Counted from the first letter of the stretch, positions 24,553 through 32,826 are shown. The stretch is DNA of 64,000 bases from Gp13-AA77 sp035946735 (GCA_035946735.1 DASYYZ010000183.1:1-64000); one strand, 5' to 3'. Notes: generated from the sequence alone by a model not told the origin. Numbers and translations: made by a program.

Positions 24553-25140
24553 TCATCCGGGCCCCCCGCCACCTTCTGCCTCCCGGCTTGCTTTCGCCAA
24601 CAGATCGGAAACGCCGATTTCTTCCGCCCACTTCCGTAGATAGTCCATCTCAAGCCGCCCGGCTTGTACCTTCAGGATTCCGATTACGTCTCGCCACTGA
24701 TTCTCCGAAACCTCGCCACCTTGCCGAAACCATCGGAGCTTCGACAGAAGAGTGTCCTCTGGAGTTTGGACGTAGACCTCAAAGCCTGGCCGAAGGTTGA
24801 TTCGCCTTAGGGCCCGGCGCGAAAACTCCTCTTCGCCGTAACGATTCCTGCGCAGCACGAAAAAATCAATCTTAAAAGAAGACTCGAAGTGAACCACGTT
24901 AAAGGAAGTCTCGCTCGTGAGGGCGTGCTGCATCGTTCCGCGATCGACGTAGAAGTCCGGTGAGAATGCTTCGATGAAGCGATCAATCTGACTACGGCTC
25001 AACTTTATGATGAGGTCCGCATCCTGTGTGAAGCGCGTGACACCTTGAGAGGAACTGGCGAAGGATCCCACCAGCATGTAAGGAATGCCCAACTTCTGGA
25101 GAGTCGAAACGACTACTTGGAGAACCTGAGAGGGTTCCAT
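24553..25140 (-). CDS. Minimal nucleotidyltransferase (Pol beta superfamily)
   Basis: A 195 aa protein with the nucleotidyltransferase signature VGSFASSSQGVTRFTQDADL (G25-S26, D40-x-D42) and a third acidic residue in FKIDFF (about D92). The fold is that of MNT/DUF6036-type enzymes, which transfer nucleotides to unknown partners. It starts only 3 bases after the stop of a small conserved-looking gene (25144-25407), forming a two-gene unit. Some such pairs act as toxin-antitoxin systems, but here no toxin family is recognised. Confidence 0.8.
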   Translation of the reverse strand: MEPSQVLQVVVSTLQKLGIPYMLVGSFASSSQGVTRFTQDADLIIKLSRSQIDRFIEAFSPDFYVDRGTMQHALTSETSFNVVHFESSFKIDFFVLRRNRYGEEEFSRRALRRINLRPGFEVYVQTPEDTLLSKLRWFRQGGEVSENQWRDVIGILKVQAGRLEMDYLRKWAEEIGVSDLLAKASREAEGGGGPG

Positions 25141-25143
25141 AGG

Positions 25144-25407
25144 TTACCGGATCGTCGGTGGCTGGGGTTCTGGTCCGTAAACCTTGGCAGCAAGCTCCGG
25201 GCCCAGAAGCAATGTGGCGAGCCGCCGGCGAAGTTCTGCCGCGCCGGCCTCAGGAAAACGGTCGCGCAGACAGGACATGCTTAAAGCCCAACCGGTGACG
25301 ATTAGATCATTCAACAGCCGAAATTTCTGCGGATCAGACATCCCTCGCAGGATTTCGATTTGCACTTTCTCGGCGTCCCGATGGGTGTCATTGGGCAGCT
25401 TCATCAT
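25144..25407 (-). CDS. Small partner protein of the nucleotidyltransferase
   Basis: An 87 aa protein beginning LPNDTHRDAEKVQIEILRGM, with AGAAELRRRLATLLLGPELA near its end. Proteins opening with 'DTH.DAE..Q.E.LR' commonly accompany stand-alone nucleotidyltransferases in many bacteria, but the family has no agreed function that I can name. Tight linkage (3-base gap) argues the two act together. Confidence 0.65.
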   Translation of the reverse strand: MMKLPNDTHRDAEKVQIEILRGMSDPQKFRLLNDLIVTGWALSMSCLRDRFPEAGAAELRRRLATLLLGPELAAKVYGPEPQPPTIR

Positions 25408-25499
25408 CGGATCTGGAATGCGCCTCGCTCAGCGCGATGCCTGAAGAACCACCAACGAAATTGTCGTCCTGCCTGACTTCTCCTTCCACGTCCAGCTCA

Positions 25500-26177
25500 C
25501 TAGCGAGCGTTGATCTCGAACGTCGAAGAAGGTAGATTGCGGTTTACCTTCACGTTTCTGTAGTGGGCGGTGAGATAGTCACCGCCCGGCTGGAAGAACT
25601 TCTGCTGCGCCGGAAGCCACGAATCCTCGCTTACCCAGATCTGGATCTTGGTAAGCTGGCTCGCCACTTGCGGTTGCTTTGGAACCAGCTCCAGAAGCGC
25701 GGTGGTTTCGCCATCGAGATCGTCTTCACCGGTCAGGCTCACGTTGTACGAGGCTTTGAGGCTGTTGGCGTCCGTACCAAAACCCAGCAGCAAGAACTGT
25801 TGCACCAGACCGCTCTGCTGCTGCAGATCATGCGTTTCCACGCGGTTGGTTTTCGGATAATAAATCTGAGCCCGATTGCGACGGAACAGAATGGTCTTGG
25901 GATCAGGACTCTTGAAGTCGATGAGGATATCGGGGTTCTTTGGATTGCGGAGATAGAATTTGCCAATCTCAGTGTCGCTCTCGTTCACGAGGGCCGTCAT
26001 CGTGGTGTAATCGAGATCAGCCGACACCGTCTTCAGGTGCTTGGCGGCATCATTCATGCGCGCCAGAATCTCAGCGAGACCCGTCTTGGCTTTCCGAATC
26101 CTGGGAGCGGAGATCGCAGGAAAACCGATGAGCAGCGCGAGGGACCCAAGAGCGGTTACCCTGATCAGCCGCGTCAT
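25500..26177 (-). CDS. LolA-like outer-membrane lipoprotein-sorting protein
   Basis: A 225 aa exported protein: signal peptide (LIRVTALGSLALLIGFPAIS) then a LolA/LppX-fold domain with IGKFYLRNPKNPDILIDF, TILFRRNRAQIYYPKTNRVE and IWVSEDSWLPAQQKFFQPGG. Such periplasmic barrels carry lipoproteins or lipids toward the outer membrane. Its start overlaps the preceding gene's stop by 4 bases. It is the last gene of a minus-strand run with an ABC exporter, which it probably serves. Confidence 0.82.
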   Translation of the reverse strand: MTRLIRVTALGSLALLIGFPAISAPRIRKAKTGLAEILARMNDAAKHLKTVSADLDYTTMTALVNESDTEIGKFYLRNPKNPDILIDFKSPDPKTILFRRNRAQIYYPKTNRVETHDLQQQSGLVQQFLLLGFGTDANSLKASYNVSLTGEDDLDGETTALLELVPKQPQVASQLTKIQIWVSEDSWLPAQQKFFQPGGDYLTAHYRNVKVNRNLPSSTFEINAR

Positions 26178-26635
26178 GGGGACACCACCACGCGATAGCC
26201 CAGCATAATGTTGTTCTTGTCGAGGACCGGCTCGACCGACTTGATGCTGACGGCGTGATTGAGCCGCGCCTGGAGAATGCTGAGCACCGCGTCTTCGGCC
26301 TTCAGCGGCGCCATGGATTCCACCAGACGCGAATCGACCAGGAATTCGGAGCCGGCTTTAGTGCGTCCGATCTCGATGACACCCTGGCGATGTCTCAGAT
26401 CGGAGAGCTCCAGCGTAGGCCGGTCATGAAACCAGGCGCGCGGCGTGAGGAAGATGAAGGCGAGGATCACGGCGCAGATGATGTCGTACTGCCAGCTTCC
26501 GCGCTCGTAAGTCCAGAAAACGGCGCGAGCGAAGACGAGCTTGATTTTCGCCCAGGCGCCCGAGAGCGGCCGCTCCCGGCTCATCACCTGCGGCAGGGCT
26601 TCGCGTATGGGCTCAATCCGGGCCATAGCTTCCAA
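26174..26635 (-). CDS. Single-pass membrane protein of unknown function
   Basis: A 153 aa protein: cytoplasmic N-terminus with MARIEPIREALPQVMSRERP, one TM helix (about 50-66, YDIICAVILAFIFLTPRAWF), and a periplasmic C-terminal domain including IEIGRTKAGSEFLVDSRLVE. No family recognised. It overlaps the LolA-like gene by 4 bases and belongs to the exporter operon, so a periplasmic accessory role is likely. Confidence 0.75.
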   Translation of the reverse strand: MEAMARIEPIREALPQVMSRERPLSGAWAKIKLVFARAVFWTYERGSWQYDIICAVILAFIFLTPRAWFHDRPTLELSDLRHRQGVIEIGRTKAGSEFLVDSRLVESMAPLKAEDAVLSILQARLNHAVSIKSVEPVLDKNNIMLGYRVVVSP

Positions 26636-26641
26636 ACAGGG

Positions 26642-26722
26642 TGTTGAAAAACGATTCGTCGGGCCTCGTCAGGCACGGCTCAAGCCGTGCCCTTTCGCGA
26701 GGTGCCCAACGGTTTTTCAACA
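26642..26722. repeat. 81-bp MITE-like palindromic element
   Basis: Terminal inverted repeats TGTTGAAAAAC (26642-26652) and GTTTTTCAACA (26712-26722) bracket an internal perfect hairpin GGCACGGC-tcaa-GCCGTGCC (26672-26691). It occupies the gap between the ABC ATPase gene and the membrane-protein gene, inside what looks like one operon. Confidence 0.75.
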
Positions 26723-26766
26723 AACGTCTAAAGGACCGCGACTGAATTCGCGGGTCCGACACGGAA

Positions 26767-27438
26767 TCAGGCTGAAACCACGCGGCCATCTCGCATACGG
26801 ACGACACGGTCACACACAGCCGCAGCTTCAGGATTATGGGTGATCATCAAAATCGTCTGGCGCAAGGATCGATTCAAAGTACGAAGCATGTTGAGCACCA
26901 ACTGCGAGTTTTCCGTATCCAGGTTTCCGGTGGGTTCATCAGCCAGCAGAATCTTGGGTTCGCAAATCACGGCGCGGGCGATGGCTACCCGCTGCTGTTC
27001 GCCTCCCGAGAGCGCGAAGGGCCGATGATTCAGCTTCTCGCCGACGCCCAGCATCGTGGTCAACATGTTGAAATGGTGCGGATTGAAACCATTGCCCTGG
27101 ATGGCTTGTGCCAATGCGATGTTGTCGCGGGCCGTGAGCGTCGGCAAGAGATTGAAGCGTTGGAACACGAACCCGATCTTGTGCCGGCGAAAGCGGGTGC
27201 GGTCAGCGTCATTCATGGTGCTGAAATCGTTGCCGTCCACCAGCACCCGGCCGCTGGTGGGCCCGGTCAAGCCGCCCAAAATGTGCAGCAGGGTTGACTT
27301 GCCGCAACCCGAAGGCCCGACCACCGCCAGAAACTCGCCCTCCTCGACAACCAGGTTGACGCCGCGCAAGGCGGGCACGTCCACCTTGCCGATGCGGTAA
27401 GTCTTCCTCAGATCCTGAGCGAGGATGATTGGTTGCAC
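26767..27438 (-). CDS. ABC transporter ATP-binding protein, LolD/MacB type
   Basis: A 223 aa ATPase with Walker A GPSGCGKSTLLHILGG, Q-loop FQRFNLLPTLTARDN, signature LSGGEQQRVAIARA, Walker B ILLADEPTGNLD and H-loop MITHNPEAA. The 'DEPTGNLD' wording and FtsX-type partner are those of LolD/MacB/FtsE exporters, which work by mechanotransmission rather than by a transport channel. GTG start. It follows the permease by 27 bases. Substrate unknown; LolA-fold neighbours suggest lipoproteins or lipids. Confidence 0.93.
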   Translation of the reverse strand: MQPIILAQDLRKTYRIGKVDVPALRGVNLVVEEGEFLAVVGPSGCGKSTLLHILGGLTGPTSGRVLVDGNDFSTMNDADRTRFRRHKIGFVFQRFNLLPTLTARDNIALAQAIQGNGFNPHHFNMLTTMLGVGEKLNHRPFALSGGEQQRVAIARAVICEPKILLADEPTGNLDTENSQLVLNMLRTLNRSLRQTILMITHNPEAAAVCDRVVRMRDGRVVSA

Positions 27439-27465
27439 CTGAGTTCCCGGGCCATCATCCGGCTC

Positions 27466-28563
27466 CTATTCGTAAGAGAGCGCATCCACCGGATCGAGCC
27501 GGGCGGCGCGCAGGGCTGGATAGAAGGCGCCAATCAAGGCTCCCAGCAGGGCGAGACCCGCAGCCTTAAGGCCCCAATCCAGCGTCAGATCCACGGTGAG
27601 CGAGGGAAACGACTCGATGATGGCCTTTCTGGCGAGTACCGTTCCCCCGAAACCGGCCAGGATCCCCGTTACGCAGAGCAGCCCGGCCTCCCGCAGGATG
27701 ATCTCCAGAATATACCGTTTCGAGGCCCCGAGCGACTTAAGGATTCCAATCTCGCGCGTACGCTCTGTGATGGTAGTGTACATGGAGAGAAAGATCACCA
27801 GGAATCCGATGGCCACCGCGATACTGATCATGGCCGTCACAAACCCGGTGAGAGCCGGCAGGTTGCTCGAACTCATCAGCGTCATGTACTGCTTGATGGA
27901 ATAGATCTGAGAGTCCGGAAGCAAACTGTGAAAGGCGCTGATCACATCATCCGTATAAGCCGGCTCAGTGCAGCGTACGAAGAAGATCGAGGCTTTGTCG
28001 TGCGAACTGGAAAGATCCTGAGCTGTGGCGAGCGGAATAAAGAGGCGCGATCCCTTGCCGTGCTCCACAATGCCGACGACTTTAAAATCATGGTTCAACA
28101 GACTCAAAGTTTGGCCCAGCCGGACGTGATTTGACCTGGCGTAGACGTCATCGATCAAGACGTCGTCAGGGCCCTTGAGTCCCGCTCCCGAAAGATAGAC
28201 GAAGCCGCCGCTGACGCGGTTCCAGCTCTCCGCGTCGATTCCGTAGATCACACCGAGTCCGGCGGAGTTCGACTGAAACAGCACGGGGGTCACGGCCAGT
28301 ACGTGCGGCACCTGCGCCAAGCGGTCACCAATCTTGATTGGCATCGGGGCTGAGGTCAATCCGAAAAAAAAAGAGGCGCCGCGAGGCTGCACCATCACGT
28401 CGGCGCCAATGCCTTGGGTGCGCCGGGCCGCGTCATCCAGCAACCCGTTGGTGAGGCCGACCACCAGCAGTACCATCACGACCTCGATTGCAACGGCGAG
28501 GACGCTGACCACCGTTCGGATGGGCCGGTGGAGCACGTTGGCCAGAATCAATTTATTCCCCAC
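27466..28563 (-). CDS. ABC transporter permease, FtsX/MacB family
   Basis: A 365 aa permease: N-terminal TM helix (TVVSVLAVAIEVVMVLLVVG), a large periplasmic MacB-PCD-like domain (about 45-230), then three TM helices within the FtsX domain, including ITERTREIGILKSLGASKRY and ALIGAFYPALRAARLDPVDA at the end. One N-terminal plus three C-terminal helices is the MacB/LolC topology. Starts GTG, overlapping the upstream lipoprotein stop by one base (taGTG). Confidence 0.92.
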   Translation of the reverse strand: MGNKLILANVLHRPIRTVVSVLAVAIEVVMVLLVVGLTNGLLDDAARRTQGIGADVMVQPRGASFFFGLTSAPMPIKIGDRLAQVPHVLAVTPVLFQSNSAGLGVIYGIDAESWNRVSGGFVYLSGAGLKGPDDVLIDDVYARSNHVRLGQTLSLLNHDFKVVGIVEHGKGSRLFIPLATAQDLSSSHDKASIFFVRCTEPAYTDDVISAFHSLLPDSQIYSIKQYMTLMSSSNLPALTGFVTAMISIAVAIGFLVIFLSMYTTITERTREIGILKSLGASKRYILEIILREAGLLCVTGILAGFGGTVLARKAIIESFPSLTVDLTLDWGLKAAGLALLGALIGAFYPALRAARLDPVDALSYE

Positions 28564-29480
28564 TATCGTTCTCCCGAACCTTCCCCGCTGGCGCCCGTGC
28601 CCACTCTGATCTCTTCGGCATTGGCTGGCTTCTGAAGCTCGAATTTATCGGGCGTGATCGGTTGGTTGAAGGTCGCCTTCTCAATGGTAATCCCAAGGCT
28701 GTAATCTTCCATCGGTCGCTCCAGCTCAATATGAGAAGGGAAGCGAACGCCCTGGTAGTCCTGGTCTGCGGAATATCTCACATCCTCGATCGGGACGCCC
28801 TTGGCATCGTAAAACTCGACCCGCGAAAGATCGAGCGTGGAGGCGTCAAACCAGACCCTGCGCTTGAGAACCACACCTTCGCCTTCGGAAGCGATGATGT
28901 TCAGAACATCGTAGATGCGCGCGTCCTGGCGTTCTTGATTCAGAAAGTACTTCTCAGTCGAGGAGTCCACCGCCGGAACCAGGAGCGCGTCCAGGATGTG
29001 CTGCGGACGCAGATTCTCGAGGGAGTTCTTGGTGCTGCCGGCCGCCTGAGTGCTGCCAGTAATGAACTTTTGCCTGGGCGGGATTGAGACCTCGAATTGC
29101 TTGCCGTCAGAGGCCATGTCGAAAATCGCCGTTCGCAATACAGGCGCCTGGCCGGCCATCCGAATGTGGTCCGGAGCCTGGACCAGGATGAAAGCGCGGA
29201 CGTCGTGATATTCCTTGATCACGCCGGAGTACACAGATCCGGTGGTGGGCTCGAGGGCCACGGTGGCGAATAGGGTCCGGATCGATTGGCGCTCTTTTTG
29301 GAGCTTTGCCGCCAAGGCACCGGCTGATGTCTCGACGGGAGGAGGCGCAACGGCCGCGGGCGCAACTTTGGTGGTGCGTTTCACCGCACAGTTTGTCCCC
29401 AGCAGCACCGCCGCGATTGGGACAAGCACAGAGTGTTTGAGCCCTTCGACCGGCCGGCGCAATAAGTGCTCCTTCTTCAT
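28563..29480 (-). CDS. Exported DUF4292/LolA-fold protein of the ABC exporter operon
   Basis: About 305 aa from ATG 29480. A hydrophobic export segment (LVPIAAVLLGTNC) ends in a cysteine that could be lipidated, though GTNC is a poor lipobox. The mature part has the features of DUF4292/LolB-LolA-fold proteins: FILVQAPDHIRMAGQAPVLR, FEVSIPPRQKFITG, VWFDASTLDLSRVEFYDAKG, VRFPSHIELERPMEDYSLG. It heads the operon lipoprotein-permease-ATPase-membrane protein-LolA-like. A longer frame to 29540 is open but lacks sense as a signal peptide. Confidence 0.78.
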   Translation of the reverse strand: MKKEHLLRRPVEGLKHSVLVPIAAVLLGTNCAVKRTTKVAPAAVAPPPVETSAGALAAKLQKERQSIRTLFATVALEPTTGSVYSGVIKEYHDVRAFILVQAPDHIRMAGQAPVLRTAIFDMASDGKQFEVSIPPRQKFITGSTQAAGSTKNSLENLRPQHILDALLVPAVDSSTEKYFLNQERQDARIYDVLNIIASEGEGVVLKRRVWFDASTLDLSRVEFYDAKGVPIEDVRYSADQDYQGVRFPSHIELERPMEDYSLGITIEKATFNQPITPDKFELQKPANAEEIRVGTGASGEGSGER

Positions 29481-29720
29481 CGCGTGGGGCCTCAGGGAGC
29501 GGTGAATTAACGACCGGGCAGAGGTTTCTTCCGGGCCCATTCTGTATGATGCCCTTCGGCATCCCGCCGGTGCACGTTAAGTACCGCCCTCGTTAAGGCT
29601 TGAAAAGATCACCCGGCTCACGGCGGCCGTCAGAAATCATGAGGAAGCGATCTGCCCGCCTTGGCGCGGGCGAGAGGCGCCATCGGGATCTCAAGTCGCG
29701 CTCTCAAGCCCCCGCTCATT

Positions 29721-30740
29721 TCAACGGGCCCCGAGACTGACGTCCAGCACGGCGGCGCCGTTGATGGCGTCGTTTTTCAACGCGTTTAGTGCTCGATTGG
29801 CTTCGGCAAGCGGAAATACCTCCGCGCGCGTCCGGATGGGGATTTCAGCAGCCACTTTAAGAAACAGTTCGCCGTCCTCGCGGGTATTGTTGGCTACACT
29901 ACGCAGCACGCGCTCATGATAGAGCAGTGCGTACTCGATCGGCGGAGTTGGGCTCATGTAGATGCCCGCCAGAACCACGGTCCCACCTTTCCTCAGGGCA
30001 TGCAACGCCGCTGGAACGATTTCACCGGCCGGGGCGAAGACGATGGCAGCGTCGAGCGCCACCGGCGGTTGATCGAGCGTGCCACCTGCCCACTTCGCAC
30101 CAAGTTCGAGCGCGAGGCGGCGATGCCTCTCGTCGCGAGTGGATACGTAGACTTCCATGTCCCAGTGGAGAGCCACCTGGATGGCGAGGTGGGCGGCGGC
30201 GCCGAATCCGTAGAATCCGAGCCGGCCTCCAGGTTTAGCGCCGGAGAGCCGCAAGGACCTGAATCCGATGATGCCGGCGCACAAGAGGGGTGCGGCCTGC
30301 ACGTCGCTGAAGGCGTCCGGCAGCGCGTAAACGAAGCGCTCGTCCGCCAGCAGGTAATCGGCATAGCCGCCGTCCACCGTGTAGCCGGTGAAGTCGGCGC
30401 GATCGCAGAGATTCTCATGGCCGGCCCGGCAGTACTCGCAGACTCCGTCCGTGCGGTGCAGCCAGGCGACGCCGGCGCGTGTTCCTGGTTTGATTCGCGA
30501 CGCCCCGCTTCCTATCGCTTCCACCACTCCCACCGCCTGGTGACCTGGAATCACTGGATACTTGCGTGGCGCGAGCTCCCCTTCAATCACGTGCAAGTCC
30601 GTGCGACACACCGCGCAGGCATGCACGCGAATCAAGACCTGATTCGCTTTGGGCTCCGGACGCGGCAGCTCGCGGAGTTGAAGCGGATTGGTCGTGATCG
30701 GCGCTGGGGAATCGATGACGCAAGCTCTCACGATGATCAC
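29721..30740 (-). CDS. Zinc-dependent alcohol dehydrogenase family protein
   Basis: A 339 aa medium-chain dehydrogenase/reductase. The catalytic zinc site is HACAVCRTDLHVIEGE and PVIPGHQAVGVVEAIG. A Rossmann NAD(P) region with GFYGFGAAAHLAIQVA follows, then GGTVVLAGIYMSP. The structural zinc lobe is unusual: DGVCEYCRAGHENLC has three cysteines, with aspartate where related enzymes usually carry the fourth (TCG-C--C----NLC). It may bind zinc through Asp or have lost that site. Substrate not predictable; no operon partners. Confidence 0.88.
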   Translation of the reverse strand: MIIVRACVIDSPAPITTNPLQLRELPRPEPKANQVLIRVHACAVCRTDLHVIEGELAPRKYPVIPGHQAVGVVEAIGSGASRIKPGTRAGVAWLHRTDGVCEYCRAGHENLCDRADFTGYTVDGGYADYLLADERFVYALPDAFSDVQAAPLLCAGIIGFRSLRLSGAKPGGRLGFYGFGAAAHLAIQVALHWDMEVYVSTRDERHRRLALELGAKWAGGTLDQPPVALDAAIVFAPAGEIVPAALHALRKGGTVVLAGIYMSPTPPIEYALLYHERVLRSVANNTREDGELFLKVAAEIPIRTRAEVFPLAEANRALNALKNDAINGAAVLDVSLGAR

Positions 30741-30960
30741 CTACGGGCCCTGCTGAATCCTCGCCCTTCCATCCGAAGTTCTATCCAGGCTGCCTTCGTC
30801 TCGCAGCACTATTATGACAGGCCCGAGACAATGGTTTTACGTCGGCTGTTGCTTCGTTTGCATCCGAAACAGATGGGCACGTGTAGGGACCGGCCTCGGT
30901 CGCGCGTTTGCGAGAATCCTCTCTCGTACACTGGTGTTCTCGGCTATCATCAAATGAACG

Positions 30961-31707
30961 ATGCGACGTGTAACTTCCCTGGAAATACTCGATCAAGGCC
31001 TCGCTTCTCGCGAAGAACTCGAGGCCAACCTGAATGACTTGTGGCGGATTAATCGCTACTTGGGCGGAGTGGCCTGCAGCCGGCGTTTGCTGGGACGATT
31101 CCTCGACCGCGCCCCCAAGCGCAACTTGCGCGTGCTTGAGGTGGGCGCCGGGGACGGGCGTCTTGCGGCTCTGCTGCGTCGCGATTTGCGCCGCCAAGGC
31201 ATCACGGCAGAGTTCGTCATCCTGGATCGCCGCTTGGATCACCTGCTTGCCGGAAGTCCCGGTGCCGCCGGCCTCCATCCCGTGGTTGCCGACGCTCTCA
31301 GTTTGCCCTTCGCTGAGGAGAGCTTCGATCTGGCCACCTGCAATCTTCTCTTTCACCATTTCTCCGGCGGGGAGGCGCTCGAGATGCTTCGTAGCCTGGC
31401 AGCAACGGCGAATGGAGCAGTATTGATCAATGACCTCGAGCGGCACTGGCTGGCCTACCTGTTCGTTCGATTTGCACCCTGGTTCTGGCGCGAACGCGTA
31501 TCGCGCCTTGACGGCATGGCCAGCGTGCGGCAGGCTTATACTCGCCCTGAATTGGAGGTGATGGCGAAGGCAGCCGGTTTCACTGATTTTGAGGTCCACC
31601 GAATCGCTCCTTACCGGCTGGGCCTTGTGCTTTGGAAGGATCGCGCTGGCACAGTCACCGGCAACGGGAGCTCGCCCAACGCAGAATGCCCAGGAGGTGC
31701 AATATGA
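30961..31707 (+). CDS. Class I SAM-dependent methyltransferase
   Basis: A 248 aa methyltransferase with SAM motif I LRVLEVGAGDGRLAALL, a following acidic VILDRRLDHL, DALSLPFAEESFDLATCNLL and the C-terminal FEVHRIAPYRLGLVLW. The middle HHFSGGEALEMLRSLA and VRFAPWFWRERVSRLDGMAS resemble ubiquinone/small-molecule O-methyltransferases. It overlaps the downstream CuA-like cupredoxin gene by 4 bases (ATGA), so the two are co-translated; the reason for that pairing is unknown. Confidence 0.85.
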   Translation: MRRVTSLEILDQGLASREELEANLNDLWRINRYLGGVACSRRLLGRFLDRAPKRNLRVLEVGAGDGRLAALLRRDLRRQGITAEFVILDRRLDHLLAGSPGAAGLHPVVADALSLPFAEESFDLATCNLLFHHFSGGEALEMLRSLAATANGAVLINDLERHWLAYLFVRFAPWFWRERVSRLDGMASVRQAYTRPELEVMAKAAGFTDFEVHRIAPYRLGLVLWKDRAGTVTGNGSSPNAECPGGAI

Positions 31708-32108
31708 GTCTATCTCGAAAGATCATTCTCGTTTTCACGATCGCTCTCAGCATGGCCGGCGCTGGGCTGTTTGGTCAGGAGGCAACGCCCGGCGCCGCCG
31801 GCGCGACCCCGATCGAAGTGACGGCCAAGAAGTATGAATTCAATCCTGCCGTTATCAAGGTGAAGCAAGGTGACCATGTCAAGCTTGTGATTACCGCAAC
31901 CGATCGCGATCATGGTTTCAAGCTGGCGGCCTACAACATCGATCAGCGCCTTGACAAAGGCGTGCCCGCCACGGTCGAGTTCACGGCTGACCGCGCCGGT
32001 ACCTTTCCCTTTGAGTGCTCGGTGGTGTGCGGCCTGGGTCACCATCGCATGAAGGGGCAACTGATCGTGGCCGCATCTTCCTCGGCCGCCCCCGCGCCGG
32101 CGCCGTGA
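31704..32108 (+). CDS. Exported cupredoxin with a CuA-type ligand set
   Basis: A 134 aa protein starting at ATG 31704 (ribosome site GGAGGT inside the preceding gene). After a signal peptide (IILVFTIALSMAGAGLFG) comes a cupredoxin beta-barrel. Ligand positions follow the CuA site of cytochrome oxidase subunit II: H70 in DRDHGF, then C105-x3-C109-x3-H113-x2-M116 in CSVVCGLGHHRM. The barrel is stand-alone, with no oxidase subunits nearby, so a role in copper delivery or electron transfer is inferred. A degenerate paralogue follows (32296). Confidence 0.85.
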   Translation: MSLSRKIILVFTIALSMAGAGLFGQEATPGAAGATPIEVTAKKYEFNPAVIKVKQGDHVKLVITATDRDHGFKLAAYNIDQRLDKGVPATVEFTADRAGTFPFECSVVCGLGHHRMKGQLIVAASSSAAPAPAP

Positions 32109-32295
32109 CCTCGAGACTATCAACCCGGTGAAGACTGTGCGGCGCTGGCGGTGCGCGCCGGAAAACCGTACAATACCAAATCGGCCTTGCCAGAACCCTG
32201 GATGCGAAACCCCGAGGACGGGATCTTCCTCCCGAGGGCGCGTGCGGCGGATCTGGATCGGGTCAAGTCTCGCTTCGCTAAGAACAGGAGAAAAA

Positions 32296-32685
32296 ATGCG
32301 GCATTTGAAGGTGGGATTGGCCGTTGTTGTTTGCATGCTTATTCTTGGATCGGTTCTGCAGGCTCAACTTACGGAGACGAAGACGCCGGGCCAGGTTCGA
32401 ACATTTCAAATCACTGCGCAAAACTACAGTTTCAGTCCCTTCAACATCATCGTGAACCAGGGAGAGAAGGTCCGCTTTGTGATCACTGCCGGCGATCGCG
32501 ATTATGAATTCAGATTGAAGGCTTACGACATCAAGGAAAAAATCCAGCAGGGAGTGCCCGCGACGATCGACTTCACAGCCACCAAGGCGGGCACGTTCAC
32601 CTTCAATAGTCCGGGGATGGTGCATCGAACCATGAAGGGCACGCTGGTGGTGAAAGGTCTGTCGGAGAAAAAGAAGAAAAAGTAA
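32296..32685 (+). CDS. Cupredoxin paralogue that has lost its copper cysteines
   Basis: About 129 aa from ATG 32296 (ribosome site AGGAG). Signal peptide VGLAVVVCMLILGSVLQAQ. The barrel aligns throughout with the neighbour at 31704 (NYSFSPFNIIVNQGEKVRFV; KIQQGVPATIDFTATKAGTF), but the first His is Tyr (DRDYEF). The ligand loop is three residues shorter (FNSPGMVHRTMKG): both cysteines are gone while His and Met remain. It ends in a lysine run. It probably binds no CuA centre; it may be structural, bind another ligand, or bind one copper through His/Met. Confidence 0.8.
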   Translation: MRHLKVGLAVVVCMLILGSVLQAQLTETKTPGQVRTFQITAQNYSFSPFNIIVNQGEKVRFVITAGDRDYEFRLKAYDIKEKIQQGVPATIDFTATKAGTFTFNSPGMVHRTMKGTLVVKGLSEKKKKK

Positions 32686-32700
32686 GACAAACGCCATGCC

Positions 32701-32825
32701 CTTTGGAGTGAGGTAGCCTGCGGCGGCTGCTTTGATCACGCGAGCTTGCCCGCGGCCCGACTCCGAATCAAGGCGACAGCAAGCTGCTCCCGAAGAAAGC
32801 GGCAGCGGGCTGCCGCCCTCCAAAG
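32701..32825. repeat. 125-bp imperfect inverted-repeat element
   Basis: Begins CTTTGGAG and ends CTCCAAAG, with about 55-60-base imperfect arms (for example GGCGGCTGCTTT against AAAGCGGCAGCGG). It fills nearly the whole gap between the cupredoxin paralogue (stop 32685) and the convergent RNase G gene (stop 32827). It looks like a small non-autonomous element and could also terminate both transcripts. Confidence 0.65.
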
Positions 32826-32826
32826 C

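Noticed and set aside
29916..31037. 373-codon plus-strand frame opposite the alcohol dehydrogenase
   Set aside because: Antisense shadow; the dehydrogenase on the minus strand has intact zinc and Rossmann motifs.
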